Of a stretch of 39,473 nt of DNA, positions 26,094 to 37,799 are shown in pieces; the stretch's first letter is position 1, and the number at the start of each line of letters is the position of its first letter. Location: NCBI GenBank assembly GCA_947447405.1, contig CANFKQ010000003.1:1-39473 (forward strand). The letters run 5' to 3'. The notes beneath the pieces were generated by a model. The model made no database searches, was not told the origin of the DNA, and saw only the letters and a list, made by a program, of their open reading frames with translations. The stretch is from Comamonadaceae bacterium. GTDB lineage: Bacteria > Pseudomonadota > Gammaproteobacteria > Burkholderiales > Burkholderiaceae_C. Both the position numbers and the translations under genes were made by a program.

Positions 26094-26732
26094 ATGAGCC
26101 ATATTTCCGACCTGCGCAAAAGCTACGAACGCGCTGAACTCAACGAGTCGGCCTCTACGGCAGACCCCATGCAACAGTTCGACCTCTGGCTGAAAGAAGC
26201 CATCTCTAGTGAAGTACCCGAGCCCAATGCCATGACCGTGGCCACCGTGGGCAGCGACTTGCGCCCCAGCACACGCGTGGTGTTGATCAAAGACTACGAC
26301 GAACGCGGCATTGTGTGGTTCACCAACTACAACAGCCGCAAAGGCCAGCAACTAGCAGGCAACCCGTTTGCTGCGCTGCAATTCCATTGGGTTGAACTAG
26401 AGCGCGTAGTGCGCATCGAAGGCCGTGTAGAAAAAGTGAGCGACGCAGAAAGCGATGCGTACTTCAACAGCCGACCACTTGATTCGCGCATTGGCGCGTG
26501 GGCCAGCCCGCAAAGCCAAGTGATTGAGGGGCGCGGTACCTTGGTGGCCAACGCCGCCAAATATGCAGCGCAGTTTTTGTTGCAACCCCCTCGCCCAGCG
26601 CACTGGGGTGGCTACCGTTTGGTGCCCGAGCAATGGGAGTTTTGGCAAGGCCGCAAGAGCCGTTTACATGACCGTTTGCGTTATCGCCAAACGACTGAAA
26701 GCGCTTGGATACGCGAACGCTTGGCGCCTTAG
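26094..26732 (+). CDS. pdxH: Pyridoxamine 5'-phosphate oxidase
   Basis: [107 protein letters not shown]. Confidence 0.96.
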   Translation: MSHISDLRKSYERAELNESASTADPMQQFDLWLKEAISSEVPEPNAMTVATVGSDLRPSTRVVLIKDYDERGIVWFTNYNSRKGQQLAGNPFAALQFHWVELERVVRIEGRVEKVSDAESDAYFNSRPLDSRIGAWASPQSQVIEGRGTLVANAAKYAAQFLLQPPRPAHWGGYRLVPEQWEFWQGRKSRLHDRLRYRQTTESAWIRERLAP

Positions 26733-28840
26733 AAGCTAACCTGCACACCGACTTTCAAGCTACGCCCTGCCAAGGGCGGCGCATTGCTGCCCATGGTTTG
26801 CGTCAACACCGAGGTGGATGAATAGGCCAACTTGTTGGTGATGTTGTCCAGCTTCGCAAACAACAGCCAGTGTGTGAGGCCGCTGTGCGTGTGGTAATTC
26901 AAGGCCGCATTCCATAAGGTGTTGGCAGCCGTGGTAACGCCAGGACTTGCGCCGTTGTTTGGCACACGGTTTTGCGCAGCGGCATGCATGAAACCCAAAC
27001 GCGCACCCCAAGCGTTACGCGACCACACAGCATCTGCACCTAAGCGCATAGGTGCAATGCGCGGCAAGGGACTGTTGTGCGTCAAGTCTTGGGCGTGCAC
27101 CACATCGGCACGCAGCTCAAGATCCATCATTCCGTGCGCAGCGTTGCGTGAAAGCACGGCGTCTTGCCCGCCCACCATGCGGACTTTGGCGGTGGACTCG
27201 ATGCCGTAGAAACGGGCACGCACACCTTCAAAGTTGTACACAGGCAAGTCTGTCGAAGTGCCTGGATTTCCATTCGCAAATAGATAGCCTCCCGTTGGCT
27301 GCTGCGAAATGTAGTTGGCAAAGTACGAGCTAAAAGCGGTCACACCGAATCTATGCCCGCCTTGCTGCCACTCGCCCCCCACATCGAGTTGGGTGGCTTT
27401 TTCTAAACCGAGGTTGGCATTGCCCACCTCATATGCAGCCGTGGCCACATGAGGGCCATGGGCGAACAACTCATAGTCCTTGGGCGCGCGCTGGTTGGCG
27501 CTGAGGTGGCTGGTGATTTGCCAACCGTTTTGTGATTCACCTTCGCGCAAATTGCGCATCACACCCAAGCCCACACTGATAGGGTTGAACTTTTGGGTCT
27601 GCGCTGCATTGCCACCGAAATCTTCACGCAGCGCCACGCTGACCGATTCTGTACGCACACCTGCACTGAGCTGGCCCCAGCTGGTTTTGAGCGCTTGGTA
27701 GGTGAACAAAGCAGCGCTTTGCGTGCGGCTTGGACCTACAAACTTTTCGATGCCCTCAGCTTGCAGGTCATTGCTTTCGTGCTGAAAACCCACCGTGCCA
27801 TCCAACTGCATGCCATTGCTCAAGTGCAGTGCCTGCTGACGTCCTTCGAAACGAAAGTCACGCCCTTGGTTGTCAAAGCGCGTACCGGCCGCAGCGCCTT
27901 CGTATTCGGTGTGTGTGTAGTTGGTGTGGCCCATCTGGAACTTGAGGTTTTCAAATGCGCCCACATCGCGTAGCAGGCCTTCCATCACTTGATGGCGGCG
28001 CAACATACCGATAGTCACCGTGGGCTCTGCCACCGTGCCATACGTGCTGTGGTACTCGCTGGCCGACAGGCCGAGATAGCCACGGTCAAACAGCAAGGTG
28101 CCGCCCACCGCGCCACCTTGGCTATTGCTCGCCGAGTTGCACACACGGCGGCCATTGGGCATGCCATCACAGTTCATCTCTGTAGGCACGCGTAGGTTTT
28201 GGGTACTGCGGTCAAACGCATCCACATGCAAGGCCACTTGGTCGTTGCCGGCTTCGACCATCGCGCCGGTGCTGCGTTCGTTGGCTGCGCCGCCGGCACG
28301 CACTTCGGCTTTGCCCATCACGCCGCCTTGCGCATCAAACGCGCGTTCACGTGCAATTCGGTTGTCAATCACGTTCACCACACCGCCGACGGCGCCGCCG
28401 CTGTACAGCAAAGCCGCTGGGCCGCGCAGAACTTCAATGCGTTCGGTGGTGAGCGGGTCAATCGGCACAGCGTGGTCTGAACTAAAGCCCGACACATCGA
28501 GGTTAGCCCCACTGTTTTGCAGGATGCGTACGCGGTCGCCCTCCATGCCGCGAATCACGGGGCGGCCCACATTGGGACCAAAGGAACTGTTGGCAATGCC
28601 GGGTAAGTTGTCCAGTGTCTCACCCAAAGTGCTGCCTTGACGCTGCGTCAGTGCCGCCCCCGAGATCTGCTGTGCAGGCGCTAGAAGACTGCGATCGTCA
28701 AGTGGACGCGCGGTGATGGTGATTTCACTCATGGGCAGTGCCTCATCGACTTCGGCCGTATGCGCCCAAACCGTCCCCAATGTGCCCAAGCAGACACACG
28801 ACGCAGCAGCGACCGAGGTCAAACGCCACACATCAGTCAT
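26729..28840 (-). CDS. TonB-dependent outer-membrane receptor (ZnuD-like)
   Basis: Signal peptide, plug [94 protein letters not shown]; terminal Phe (VGVQVSF). Confidence 0.92.
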   Translation of the reverse strand: MTDVWRLTSVAAASCVCLGTLGTVWAHTAEVDEALPMSEITITARPLDDRSLLAPAQQISGAALTQRQGSTLGETLDNLPGIANSSFGPNVGRPVIRGMEGDRVRILQNSGANLDVSGFSSDHAVPIDPLTTERIEVLRGPAALLYSGGAVGGVVNVIDNRIARERAFDAQGGVMGKAEVRAGGAANERSTGAMVEAGNDQVALHVDAFDRSTQNLRVPTEMNCDGMPNGRRVCNSASNSQGGAVGGTLLFDRGYLGLSASEYHSTYGTVAEPTVTIGMLRRHQVMEGLLRDVGAFENLKFQMGHTNYTHTEYEGAAAGTRFDNQGRDFRFEGRQQALHLSNGMQLDGTVGFQHESNDLQAEGIEKFVGPSRTQSAALFTYQALKTSWGQLSAGVRTESVSVALREDFGGNAAQTQKFNPISVGLGVMRNLREGESQNGWQITSHLSANQRAPKDYELFAHGPHVATAAYEVGNANLGLEKATQLDVGGEWQQGGHRFGVTAFSSYFANYISQQPTGGYLFANGNPGTSTDLPVYNFEGVRARFYGIESTAKVRMVGGQDAVLSRNAAHGMMDLELRADVVHAQDLTHNSPLPRIAPMRLGADAVWSRNAWGARLGFMHAAAQNRVPNNGASPGVTTAANTLWNAALNYHTHSGLTHWLLFAKLDNITNKLAYSSTSVLTQTMGSNAPPLAGRSLKVGVQVSF

Positions 28841-29390
28841 GCTTGACCTTGTTGGCAAAAGTTTGTAGAAACTTTTGCACTTTGGGAGCCACCACAAAGG
28901 CGCAATAGCCTTGATTTGGATTGTTCTCGAAATAGTCTTGGTGATAAGCCTCAGCAGCCGAGTAGTTGGTCAAGCTTTTTAGCTCAGTCACAACACGGCC
29001 AGACATGGCGGCATTCGCCTCGTCCAACACTTGCTGGGCCACAGCACAGTCAGCTTCATCAATCCAGTAAATACCACTCCGGTATTGCGTGCCCGCATCG
29101 TTGCCTTGACGGTTCAAAGTGGTGGGGTCGTGGATGACAAAGAAAATTTCTAACAGCTCGCGCAGGCTGACGACCTGCGGATCGAACACCAAACGCACCA
29201 CCTCGTTGTGGCCGGTATTGCCCTCACACACTTGCGCGTAAGTGGGGTTGAGCGTGTGGCCGTTGCTGTAGCCTGACTCCACATCCAGCACGCCCTTGAC
29301 GCGAACAAATACCGCCTCGGTACACCAAAAGCAGCCTCCGCCCAAGGTGATGATTTTGTTGGCGTGGGTGGGCGCAGTGTGTATTGTCAT
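28833..29390 (-). CDS. msrA: Peptide methionine sulfoxide reductase MsrA
   Basis: ITLGGGCFWCTEAVFVRVKGV...SGYSNG...FFVIHDPTTLNRQGNDAGTQYRSGIYW. Confidence 0.96.
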   Translation of the reverse strand: MTIHTAPTHANKIITLGGGCFWCTEAVFVRVKGVLDVESGYSNGHTLNPTYAQVCEGNTGHNEVVRLVFDPQVVSLRELLEIFFVIHDPTTLNRQGNDAGTQYRSGIYWIDEADCAVAQQVLDEANAAMSGRVVTELKSLTNYSAAEAYHQDYFENNPNQGYCAFVVAPKVQKFLQTFANKVKHD

Positions 29391-29461
29391 AGTCCTTGAT
29401 TCTATGATTGCGTGCGCCAAAGCACAGATGCCCGCACCGCGGATCGGCACACTGGAACCTC

Positions 29462-30238
29462 ATGGACACACTGCTTGCTCTTAAACCCGTTCTCACCACG
29501 CTGGTCTTGCCCGCGACCAGCGGTTTGCTGGCTGTCTGGGCCTTGTTGGTGATGGCTTGGCATCGCAGCGCACGTGCGCAAGGTCGTTTGCCGATTGCGC
29601 TAGCAGGCGTTGTCACGCTGATGCTGTGGCTTCTCAGTTGTCAAGCGGTAGCCATTTGGCTCTCGCTCCACATATTGCCGCAAGTCAGCCCTGTCAACGC
29701 GGATCAACTCAAAAGCCAACATGTACAAGCCATCGTGGTGCTGGGCGGTGGGGTTGAAAACGAGGCATTGGAATACAACAGCCCAACCTTGACACCCGAT
29801 GCCATGTCACGCTTGCTCTATGGCATGCACTTGTCGCGCAGCACACAACTACCTGTGGCCTACACCGGCGGCATTGGTTGGGCGGGACAAAGTCGACAAA
29901 CCTCCGAAGCAGAGGTGGCAGCACTGGTATTGACTCGTATTGGCGCCCCCACGCTGCGCTGGCAAGAAAACCAATCTCGCGACACGCGCGAAAACGCTTT
30001 GCTAACCGCAGCCCTGCTAAAAAACGACGGCGTCACACACATCGCCTTGGTCACCCACGCTTGGCACATGCCGCGCAGCGTGCGCCAGTTTGAAGCAGCC
30101 GGGCTGCTAGTCACACCCGCGCCCATGGGTTTCATCCGTAGCGACTTATCACCTTTGCTGCAATGGCTACCCAGTGGCAAAGGACTTCGGGATACGGGTT
30201 GGGTCATCCGTGAATGGCTAGGGCTTTTGCTGGCTTAA
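29462..30238 (+). CDS. YdcF/ElyC-family (DUF218) membrane protein
   Basis: N-terminal hydrophobic segments; QAIVVLGGGVENEALEY, PVAYTGGIG, SRDTRENALLTAALLK, ALVTHAWHMPRSVRQFEAAGL. Confidence 0.9.
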   Translation: MDTLLALKPVLTTLVLPATSGLLAVWALLVMAWHRSARAQGRLPIALAGVVTLMLWLLSCQAVAIWLSLHILPQVSPVNADQLKSQHVQAIVVLGGGVENEALEYNSPTLTPDAMSRLLYGMHLSRSTQLPVAYTGGIGWAGQSRQTSEAEVAALVLTRIGAPTLRWQENQSRDTRENALLTAALLKNDGVTHIALVTHAWHMPRSVRQFEAAGLLVTPAPMGFIRSDLSPLLQWLPSGKGLRDTGWVIREWLGLLLA

Positions 30239-30267
30239 ACACTTCAAAAAAATTAAGCTGGTACATT

Positions 30268-30281
30268 ACTAACCAATCAGT
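30268..30281. promoter_or_regulatory. Candidate TetR operator ACTAACCAATCAGT
   Basis: Imperfect palindrome consistent with ACTRAYYRRTYAGT, 12 bp before the TetR ATG. Confidence 0.4.
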
Positions 30282-30293
30282 CATTAGCAGATT

Positions 30294-30965
30294 ATGACCA
30301 CTGAAACCCTAAGCCGACACGCAGATCAGACGCCCAAACGGGAGCGTCGCAAAGAAGCGCGTCCAGGCGAATTGCTGGATGCCGCTTTGGACTTGTTTGT
30401 AGAAAAAGGTTTCTCGGCTACCCGAGTGGAAGAAGTGGCCGCTCGCGCTGGCGTGTCCAAAGGCACGTTGTTTTTATATTTCCAAAGCAAAGAAGACTTG
30501 TTCAAAGCTGTGGTGCGCGAAAACATTGCCAACAAATTTCCAGCATGGCAAGAAGAGTTCCTCACGTTTACGGGCACGAGCTCAGACATGCTCCGCTACG
30601 CCCTTGTGTCGTGGTGGGAGCGCATTGGTAAAACACGCGTTAGCGGCATCACCAAACTGGTGATGAGCGAAGCACAAAATTTTCCTGAGATTGCAGCCTT
30701 TTACCAAGAAGAAGTCATCAAGCCGGGCAACGCCATGATTCGCAGCATTTTGGATCGCGGCGTGCAAAGCGGCGAGTTTCGCAACATGGATCTTGAACAA
30801 GCCGTTCACATCATCGTTGCCCCCATGATTTTTCTGATGATGTGGAAGCATTCCATGGGCGCCTGCGCAACATCGGCCAAGATCGTGGACCCCGAGCAAT
30901 TCATTCACATGCAAGTCGATGTGCTGTTGCACGGCATGATCGCAAACAAAAACAAATCCACATGA
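30294..30965 (+). CDS. TetR/AcrR-family transcriptional regulator
   Basis: [48 protein letters not shown]. Confidence 0.95.
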   Translation: MTTETLSRHADQTPKRERRKEARPGELLDAALDLFVEKGFSATRVEEVAARAGVSKGTLFLYFQSKEDLFKAVVRENIANKFPAWQEEFLTFTGTSSDMLRYALVSWWERIGKTRVSGITKLVMSEAQNFPEIAAFYQEEVIKPGNAMIRSILDRGVQSGEFRNMDLEQAVHIIVAPMIFLMMWKHSMGACATSAKIVDPEQFIHMQVDVLLHGMIANKNKST

Positions 30966-32167
30966 AAAAAATCGCCCCCCGTTGGATCATCATCGGCGTT
31001 GTCGTGCTGGCCCTTTTGGCTGGGGTGTATCGCGCATTAAGCAACAAGCGCGCACAACAAGCCGCTGCCAGCGCCCCAGCCAGCGCCGTCACACAAGTCG
31101 AGCTAGCCAGCACCGATGTGATGAAAGCCGAGTTGCGAGATATCACACAAGGTTTGCCAGTGTCAGGCACTGTCAAGGCGGTGAACTATGCCGTCATCAA
31201 AGCCCGCGTAGCAGGTGAGCTGAAAGAAGTCATGGCCCGCGAAGGCGACGCAGTCAAAGCGGGCGATGTGCTTGCCCGCATCGACCCGACTGAATACCAA
31301 CGCCGCTGGCAACAAGCAGCCGAGACAGCGAGTGCCGCGAAATCGCAAATGGAAATCGCAGAGCGCGCATGGGACAGCAACAAAGCTTTGGTGGACCAAG
31401 GTTTCATTTCCAAAGCGGCGATGGACAACTCGATAGCCTCTTACCAAGGCGCAGTCGCCAGCCACAAAGCCGCCATCGCAGGTGCCGATGTGGCCCGCAA
31501 AGCTTTGGACGATGCCACGTTGCGCGCGCCCTTTGCCGGCATCGTGTCTGGACGTGCCGCCCAGGTGGGTGAACGCGTGGCCATTGACGCAAAAATTATG
31601 GAGCTGGTGGACTTGAGTCTGCTTGAAGTGGAAGTGCCTTTGAGTCCCAGCGAATCCATGGATGTCCGCGTGGGTCAAACCGCTTCGCTACAAGTGGAAG
31701 ACCGCCAAGCAACCGTGGGTGCCAAAGTCAAACGTATCAGCCCCAGCGCCCAAACGGGCAGCCGCAGCGTGCTGATTTATTTGGCGCTCGACAAAGCCGA
31801 AGGCCTGCGCCACGGCCTGTTTGCCAAAGGCATTTTGGGTATGGGTAAAAGCCAAATGTTGGCAGTGCCCTTGTCTGCTGTGCGCACCGACCGTGCACAG
31901 CCTTATGTGCAAGTGGTCGAGCAAGTGGGCGACCAGTTGCAAGTGGCGCACAAAACCGTCACGCTGGGCGTGCGAGGCATGGACTTGTCACAAGCGGATT
32001 CTGAGACCATGGTGGGCCTAACGGGCCTCACAGAAGGCAGCACCGTGCTCAAAAGCAATGTGGGAGCTTTGCGCGAAGGTGTGGTGGTGAAGTACACCTC
32101 GACAGCAGCAAGTCTGCCAGCCTCGACATCCAACGCGCCAGCTTCTGCGGCCAGCACAGCGCCTTAA
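30962..32167 (+). CDS. RND efflux periplasmic adaptor (membrane fusion) protein
   Basis: [71 protein letters not shown] overlap with tetR. Confidence 0.95.
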   Translation: MKKIAPRWIIIGVVVLALLAGVYRALSNKRAQQAAASAPASAVTQVELASTDVMKAELRDITQGLPVSGTVKAVNYAVIKARVAGELKEVMAREGDAVKAGDVLARIDPTEYQRRWQQAAETASAAKSQMEIAERAWDSNKALVDQGFISKAAMDNSIASYQGAVASHKAAIAGADVARKALDDATLRAPFAGIVSGRAAQVGERVAIDAKIMELVDLSLLEVEVPLSPSESMDVRVGQTASLQVEDRQATVGAKVKRISPSAQTGSRSVLIYLALDKAEGLRHGLFAKGILGMGKSQMLAVPLSAVRTDRAQPYVQVVEQVGDQLQVAHKTVTLGVRGMDLSQADSETMVGLTGLTEGSTVLKSNVGALREGVVVKYTSTAASLPASTSNAPASAASTAP

Positions 32168-32182
32168 GGCGACAGACCCAGC

Positions 32183-35100
32183 ATGTGGTTCACCAAAGTC
32201 AGTTTAAAAAATCCAGTTTTCGCCACCATGGTGATGCTCGCCTTTGTGGTTCTGGGCTTGTTCTCTTACCAACGTCTCAAGATTGACCAGTTTCCCAACA
32301 TCGACTTTCCGGTGGTGGTGATCACCACCGAATACCCTGGTGCTTCGCCTGAGATTGTGGAGAGCGAAGTCAGCAAGAAGATTGAAGAAGGCGTCAACTC
32401 GATTGCGGGCATCAGCGCCCTCACCTCACGCAGCTACGAAGGCATGTCGGTGGTGGTGATTGAGTTTCAACTCTATGTCGATGGCCGCAAGGGCGCTGAC
32501 GACGTACGCGAAAAAGTGGCGGCACTTCGCCCCACCCTGCGCGACGACGTGAAAGAGCCCAAGGTCTTGCGCTTTGACCCCTCCAGCAAAGCGATTTGGT
32601 CGCTGGCCGTGGTGCCTGAAGCACCACAAGGCGGCCAACCACTCTCAGCCGTGGAGATGACTAACTGGGCCGATCAAGTGCTCAAGAAACGCCTGGAAAA
32701 CGTGCGCGGCGTAGGCTCGGTGTCGTTGGTGGGCGGCACCAAACGCGAAATCAATTTGTACTTGAACCCTCAAGCCATGGAGTCTCTGGGCATCAGCGCC
32801 GACCAAGTGGTGAATGCGGTCAAAACAGAAACCCAAGACTTGCCGGTTGGCAGCTTGCGCTCCTTGCAACAAGACCGTGTGATTCAAATTCAAGGGCGCA
32901 TGTTGCGCCCCGAAGACTTTGGCCAAATCATCGTGGCGCGTAAAAACACCACGCCCATTCGTTTGAACCAAGTGGCCACAGTGAACGACGGCGCCCAAGA
33001 GGTAGAAAGCTTGGCGCTCTACAACGGCCAACGTACCTTGCTGATGACAGTGCAAAAGGCACAAGACGAAAACACCATCGACGTGATTGACGGCCTCAAC
33101 AAAACCGTGGCCGAGATGAAAGCGCAGCTGCCCGCAGGCGTGCGCCTAGAGCAAGTTCAGGACGGCTCACGCCCCATCCGTGTGGGTGTGGCAAACGTTC
33201 GTCAAACCCTGATTGAAGGCGCTTTGCTGACGGTGCTGATCGTGTTTTTGTTCTTGAACTCGTGGCGCTCCACCGTCATCACAGGCCTCACGCTGCCCAT
33301 TGCCATCATCGGCACGTTTTTGTTCATGTACATGTTTGACTTCACCATCAACATGATCACGCTCATGGCCTTGTCGCTGTGTGTGGGCTTGTTGATTGAC
33401 GACGCCATCGTGGTGCGTGAAAACATTGTGCGCCACGTGCAAATGGGCAAGACGCCCTACCAAGCGGCGATGGACGGCACGCAAGAAATTGGCTTGGCCG
33501 TGTTGGCCACCACCCTGTCGATCGTGGCCGTGTTTTTGCCCATTGGTTTTATGGGCGGCATCATCGGCAAGTTCTTCCACGAGTTTGGCATCACCATCGT
33601 GGCAGCGGTGCTCATTTCGATGTTCGTCAGCTTCACGCTCGACCCCATGCTGTCGTCCATCTGGCACGACCCCACCATTCACGCGCACGGTGAACATGGC
33701 CACTCGAATGCGTTTTACGACCGCACCATCGGACCCATCACCGCGTGGTTTGAAACCACCACAGACAAGCTCATCGCGCTGTACCAGCGCATCTTGAAAT
33801 GGGCCTTGGCACACCGACCTGCCACCGTCGGCTTGGCCATTGGCATTTTTGTACTGAGCATCTTCATGGTGCCACTGCTGGGCACAGAGTTTGTACCCAA
33901 GGCGGACTTCTCGGAAACATCTGTCAACTTCTACACGCCTGTAGGTTCTTCGCTTGAAGTGACCGAAGCCAAAGCGCAACAGGTCGAAGCCATCATCCGA
34001 GAGTTCCCAGAGGTGCGCTACACCCTGTCCACCATCAACACGGGTGCCGCGAACGGGAAAATTTACGCCAGCATTTACATTCGCTTGGTCGACCGCAAAG
34101 ACCGCAAGCGCAATGTGGACCAAATGTCGGCCACCCTGCGCGAGCGCTTGCGCCAAGTGCCGGGCATCACCGTCACACACGCGGGCTTGCTGGATGCGGT
34201 AGGTGGCAACAAACAAGTGGAGTTCTCGCTGCAAGGCAGCGACTTGCGAGAGCTTGAACGCCTCACCACAGAGGCGATGGACAAAATTCGCAACATCCCC
34301 GGCTTGGTCGATTTGGACTCCAGCGTGAAGCCCAACAAACCCACCATCGATGTGAAGGTGCAACGCGAAGCGGCTAACGACCTCGGCCTCTCGCTGGGTG
34401 CGATTGGCAACCAGTTACGTGTTTTGGTAGCAGGCACCACCGTCACCAACTGGCGTGCAGCAGATGACCAAACCTATGACGTGAACGTGCGCTTAGCCCC
34501 CAACGCCCGCAACGCCATGCAAGACCTCGAGCGCTTGCCCTTCACACTCGGCACCAATGTCGATGGCAGCCCCCGCGTGGCCCGCTTGAACCAGGTGGCC
34601 AAGGTCGAAGAAGGCACAGGCCCCAACCAAATCAACCGCCGCGACCTGATGCGCGAAGTGGCCATCAACGCCAACGTGTACAACCGCTCGGCAGGCGAGG
34701 TGTCTGGCGACATCCGCAAAGCCATGGACAGCATCCAAATGCCGCCCGGCTACCGCTACCAGTTCAGTGGGTCCACCAAAAACATGGCCGAGTCGTTTGG
34801 CTACGCCATCTCGGCCTTGGTGTTGGCCATCGTGTTCATTTACATGATTCTGGCCAGCCAGTTCAAAAGCTTCTTGCAACCCATGGCCTTGATGACGGCC
34901 CTACCCCTCACGCTCATTGGCGTGGTGCTGGCCTTGCTGCTGTTTGGCTCTAGCTTGTCGATGTTCTCAGTCATTGGCGTCATCATGTTGATGGGCTTGG
35001 TCACCAAAAACGCGATTTTGCTGGTCGACTTTGCCATTCGCTCACGTGAGCCCCAAGAGCAGCCGGATGGCTCCGTCAAGCCGGGTTTGAGCCGTCACGA

Positions 35101-35365
35101 TGCTCTGCTGCTGGCCGCCGAAGTGCGTTTGCGCCCCATTTTGATGACCACCTTGGCCATGGTGTTTGGCATGGTGCCCTTGGCTTTTGCCTTGTCAGAG
35201 GGCTCTGAACAGCGCGCCCCCATGGGCCAAGCCGTGATTGGCGGAGTCATTACATCTTCTCTGCTTACTTTAGTCGTCGTGCCCGTGGTGTACTGCTATT
35301 TGGACGATTTGGCCGAATGGATGAAACGCAAATGGGCGTCAGGCTCTGACAGCCCCGCCCGTTAA
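32183..35365 (+). CDS. RND efflux permease, HAE1/AcrB-like
   Basis: 1060 aa; [86 protein letters not shown]. Confidence 0.96.
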   Translation: MWFTKVSLKNPVFATMVMLAFVVLGLFSYQRLKIDQFPNIDFPVVVITTEYPGASPEIVESEVSKKIEEGVNSIAGISALTSRSYEGMSVVVIEFQLYVDGRKGADDVREKVAALRPTLRDDVKEPKVLRFDPSSKAIWSLAVVPEAPQGGQPLSAVEMTNWADQVLKKRLENVRGVGSVSLVGGTKREINLYLNPQAMESLGISADQVVNAVKTETQDLPVGSLRSLQQDRVIQIQGRMLRPEDFGQIIVARKNTTPIRLNQVATVNDGAQEVESLALYNGQRTLLMTVQKAQDENTIDVIDGLNKTVAEMKAQLPAGVRLEQVQDGSRPIRVGVANVRQTLIEGALLTVLIVFLFLNSWRSTVITGLTLPIAIIGTFLFMYMFDFTINMITLMALSLCVGLLIDDAIVVRENIVRHVQMGKTPYQAAMDGTQEIGLAVLATTLSIVAVFLPIGFMGGIIGKFFHEFGITIVAAVLISMFVSFTLDPMLSSIWHDPTIHAHGEHGHSNAFYDRTIGPITAWFETTTDKLIALYQRILKWALAHRPATVGLAIGIFVLSIFMVPLLGTEFVPKADFSETSVNFYTPVGSSLEVTEAKAQQVEAIIREFPEVRYTLSTINTGAANGKIYASIYIRLVDRKDRKRNVDQMSATLRERLRQVPGITVTHAGLLDAVGGNKQVEFSLQGSDLRELERLTTEAMDKIRNIPGLVDLDSSVKPNKPTIDVKVQREAANDLGLSLGAIGNQLRVLVAGTTVTNWRAADDQTYDVNVRLAPNARNAMQDLERLPFTLGTNVDGSPRVARLNQVAKVEEGTGPNQINRRDLMREVAINANVYNRSAGEVSGDIRKAMDSIQMPPGYRYQFSGSTKNMAESFGYAISALVLAIVFIYMILASQFKSFLQPMALMTALPLTLIGVVLALLLFGSSLSMFSVIGVIMLMGLVTKNAILLVDFAIRSREPQEQPDGSVKPGLSRHDALLLAAEVRLRPILMTTLAMVFGMVPLAFALSEGSEQRAPMGQAVIGGVITSSLLTLVVVPVVYCYLDDLAEWMKRKWASGSDSPAR

Positions 35366-35416
35366 AATTTTGCCTAGCTTTAACTGAATGCAACTGAACG
35401 ATTTCGGAGTTTTAAG

Positions 35417-36073
35417 ATGAATACCCAAGAACAAGCCCGCTTCAACATGGTCGAACAACAAATCCGCCCTTGGCAAGTGCTCGACCCCCAAGTGCTGACC
35501 GTGTTGTCTCACGTGCAACGTGAACTGTTCGTGCCACAGGCTTACCAAGCTTTGGCCTACACCGATACCGACATTCCTTTAGGCCACGGTGCATCTATGG
35601 CCCCTCCCCGTGTGGCCGCACGTTTGATGCATGACCTGAAGCTAACTGGCGTGGAAAAAGTTTTAGAAATCGGCACAGGCAGCGGCTATATGGCCGCCTT
35701 GCTCGCAGGCCGCGCCCAACGCGTGGTGAGCTTGGAAATCAACCCCGAGTTGGCCAGCAATGCCCGCAACAACCTGCAACGCGCTGGCATCACCAACGTG
35801 GATGTGCGCGTGGCTGACGGCAGCACCGGCGCTTCGGGTGATGCCCCGTTTGACGCCATCGTGCTCGGTGGCTCAGTGGCCGAAGTCCCGCAAGCCCTGC
35901 TGCAACAACTCAAAGTCGGTGGCCACCTGTTGGCCATCGTGGGCCACGACCATGTCATGGTTGCAACCCTCTACACACGCACGGCTGACGCTGCATGGAG
36001 CAGCAAAGCTTTGTGGGACCACACAGCCCCACGTTTACAAGGCTTTACAGAGCCCACACGCTTCAAGTTCTAA
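35417..36073 (+). CDS. Protein-L-isoaspartate O-methyltransferase-like
   Basis: MVEQQIRPWQVLDPQVLTVLSHVQRELFVPQAYQALAYTDTDIPLGHGASMAPPRVAARLM; VLEIGTGSGYMAALLAGRA. Confidence 0.92.
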   Translation: MNTQEQARFNMVEQQIRPWQVLDPQVLTVLSHVQRELFVPQAYQALAYTDTDIPLGHGASMAPPRVAARLMHDLKLTGVEKVLEIGTGSGYMAALLAGRAQRVVSLEINPELASNARNNLQRAGITNVDVRVADGSTGASGDAPFDAIVLGGSVAEVPQALLQQLKVGGHLLAIVGHDHVMVATLYTRTADAAWSSKALWDHTAPRLQGFTEPTRFKF

Positions 36074-36082
36074 AAGCGCGGC

Positions 36083-36424
36083 ATGATTGACCAAGTACAA
36101 CCCGCTCAGCTGCAAGACTGGATTGCATCGCAAGCACCCAACGGTTCTGCCGTGGTGCTGGATGTGCGTGAAGCGTGGGAAATCCAAACCGCCTGCGTGA
36201 CCGCAGAAGGATTTGAGCTGGTGAAAATTCCAATGCACACCATTCCTCCTCGTTTGTCTGAGTTAGATCGAGACCAACCCATTGCAGTGTTGTGTCACCA
36301 CGGTGGCCGCAGCATGCAAGTGGCGGCGTTTTTGGTGCAACAAGGTTTCAGCCATGTGGCCAACATCGCAGGTGGTATCCACGCTTGGTCGTCGCAAGTA
36401 GACGCCGCTGTGCCCACGTATTGA
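36083..36424 (+). CDS. Rhodanese-like domain protein
   Basis: VVLDVREAWEIQTA; active-site loop CHHGGRSMQVAAFLVQQGFSHVANIAGGIHAWS. Confidence 0.93.
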   Translation: MIDQVQPAQLQDWIASQAPNGSAVVLDVREAWEIQTACVTAEGFELVKIPMHTIPPRLSELDRDQPIAVLCHHGGRSMQVAAFLVQQGFSHVANIAGGIHAWSSQVDAAVPTY

Positions 36425-36440
36425 TTTTTGAAAGAACTGA

Positions 36441-37799
36441 ATGTCGCTCTCTCGCACTGTGTTTCGCACCCTCCCCCTGAACGCTGCAATGGTTTTGGCT
36501 TTTGCATCCAGTGCACAAGCCCAAAGCTTGGTGGAGATGTTTGACGCAGCGCGTGGCTACGATGCCAGTTTTATTTCCGCCAAGGCGCAGTTTGAAGCGA
36601 ACTTGGCTAAGGCCAATCAAACACTAGGTGGCATCTTGCCGAACATTGCGTTGACGGCGAGTGCGACGCGGACTTACTTTGAAGGTCGCAATGACAACGG
36701 TGCGGCTTGGCCTATCTCTCCTAACCCACGCGTCTATGGCACTGGTTCTGGTGCAGTTGTCCTGACACAGGCTTTATATCGTCCAGCCGCATGGGCTGCT
36801 TATCGACAAGGCGGGCATTTGTTGCAACAAGCTGCGGCCCAATACGAAGCGGCTGAACAAGATTTGCTGGTACGTGTGACACAAGCTTACTTTGATGTGC
36901 TCACCAGCGAAGACAGCTTGGCCTTGGTCAAAGCCCAAAAACAAGCCGTGGGCGAGCAATTGGCTTCAGCCCAGCGCAACTTCGAAGTGGGTACAGCCAC
37001 CATCACGGGTGTGCGCGATGCACAAGCGCGCTTTGACTTAGCCAACGCACAAGAAATTGCAGGTGAGAACGATTTGCGCATCAAACGCCTCGCCCTTGAT
37101 TTAGCCGTGGGTTTGAGCAATGCCCAACCTAAACGCTTGGCCAACAACACCAAACTCATCAGCCCGCCCACCGAAGATCTGAATGCGTGGGTCACACTTT
37201 CAGAAACAACCAGTCCAACCGTGCGCCAAGCGCAGCTTGGCTTAGACATTGCCTCGCAAGAAGTGAACAAAGCAACAGCAGGTCACAAGCCCACGCTGGA
37301 TGCGCAAATCTCATACTCTGGCGTGCGTAACGTCGACGGCAGTGCGACCAGCCCATCTGGTTCACACATCTTCAACCCATCCGCCGCTGTGGTGCTGAAC
37401 GTTCCCCTGTTCGCGGGTTTCAGCACCATGTACCGTGTGAAAGAAACCGTGGCCTTGGAAAACAAAGCCCGATCTGATTATGAAAACGCTCGCCGAGCCA
37501 CAGCGCAAGCTACACGCACGGCCTACTTTGGTTTGGTGGCTGGTTTGAGCCAAGTCAAAGCGTATGAAGCAGCAGAAGCCTCTAGCCAAAGCGCCTTAGA
37601 TGCCAACAAGCTCGGTTACTCAGTCGGCGTGAACATCAACATCGATGTGCTGAACTCGCAAAGCCAGCTCTACCAAACCAAACGTGATTTGGCCAAGGCC
37701 CGTTACGACGTACTGGTGACCAACTTGAAACTGCGCCAAGCCGCTGGCACCTTGACACCTGCAGACTTGCAGCCCATCAACGACTTGCTCGCGCCTTAA
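36441..37799 (+). CDS. tolC: TolC-family outer-membrane efflux protein
   Basis: Signal peptide; SLVEMFDAARGYDASFISAKAQFEANLAKANQTLGGILPNIALTASATRTYF; internal repeat NVPLFAGFSTMYRVKETVALENKARSDYENARR. Confidence 0.94.
   Translation: MSLSRTVFRTLPLNAAMVLAFASSAQAQSLVEMFDAARGYDASFISAKAQFEANLAKANQTLGGILPNIALTASATRTYFEGRNDNGAAWPISPNPRVYGTGSGAVVLTQALYRPAAWAAYRQGGHLLQQAAAQYEAAEQDLLVRVTQAYFDVLTSEDSLALVKAQKQAVGEQLASAQRNFEVGTATITGVRDAQARFDLANAQEIAGENDLRIKRLALDLAVGLSNAQPKRLANNTKLISPPTEDLNAWVTLSETTSPTVRQAQLGLDIASQEVNKATAGHKPTLDAQISYSGVRNVDGSATSPSGSHIFNPSAAVVLNVPLFAGFSTMYRVKETVALENKARSDYENARRATAQATRTAYFGLVAGLSQVKAYEAAEASSQSALDANKLGYSVGVNINIDVLNSQSQLYQTKRDLAKARYDVLVTNLKLRQAAGTLTPADLQPINDLLAP

Noticed and set aside
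33167-34363. 398-aa minus-strand ORF inside the RND permease gene
   Set aside because: Antisense shadow of a strongly supported 1060-aa CDS; composition is low-complexity His/Gly/Asp-rich as expected from reverse reading of high-GC codons, with no recognisable domain.
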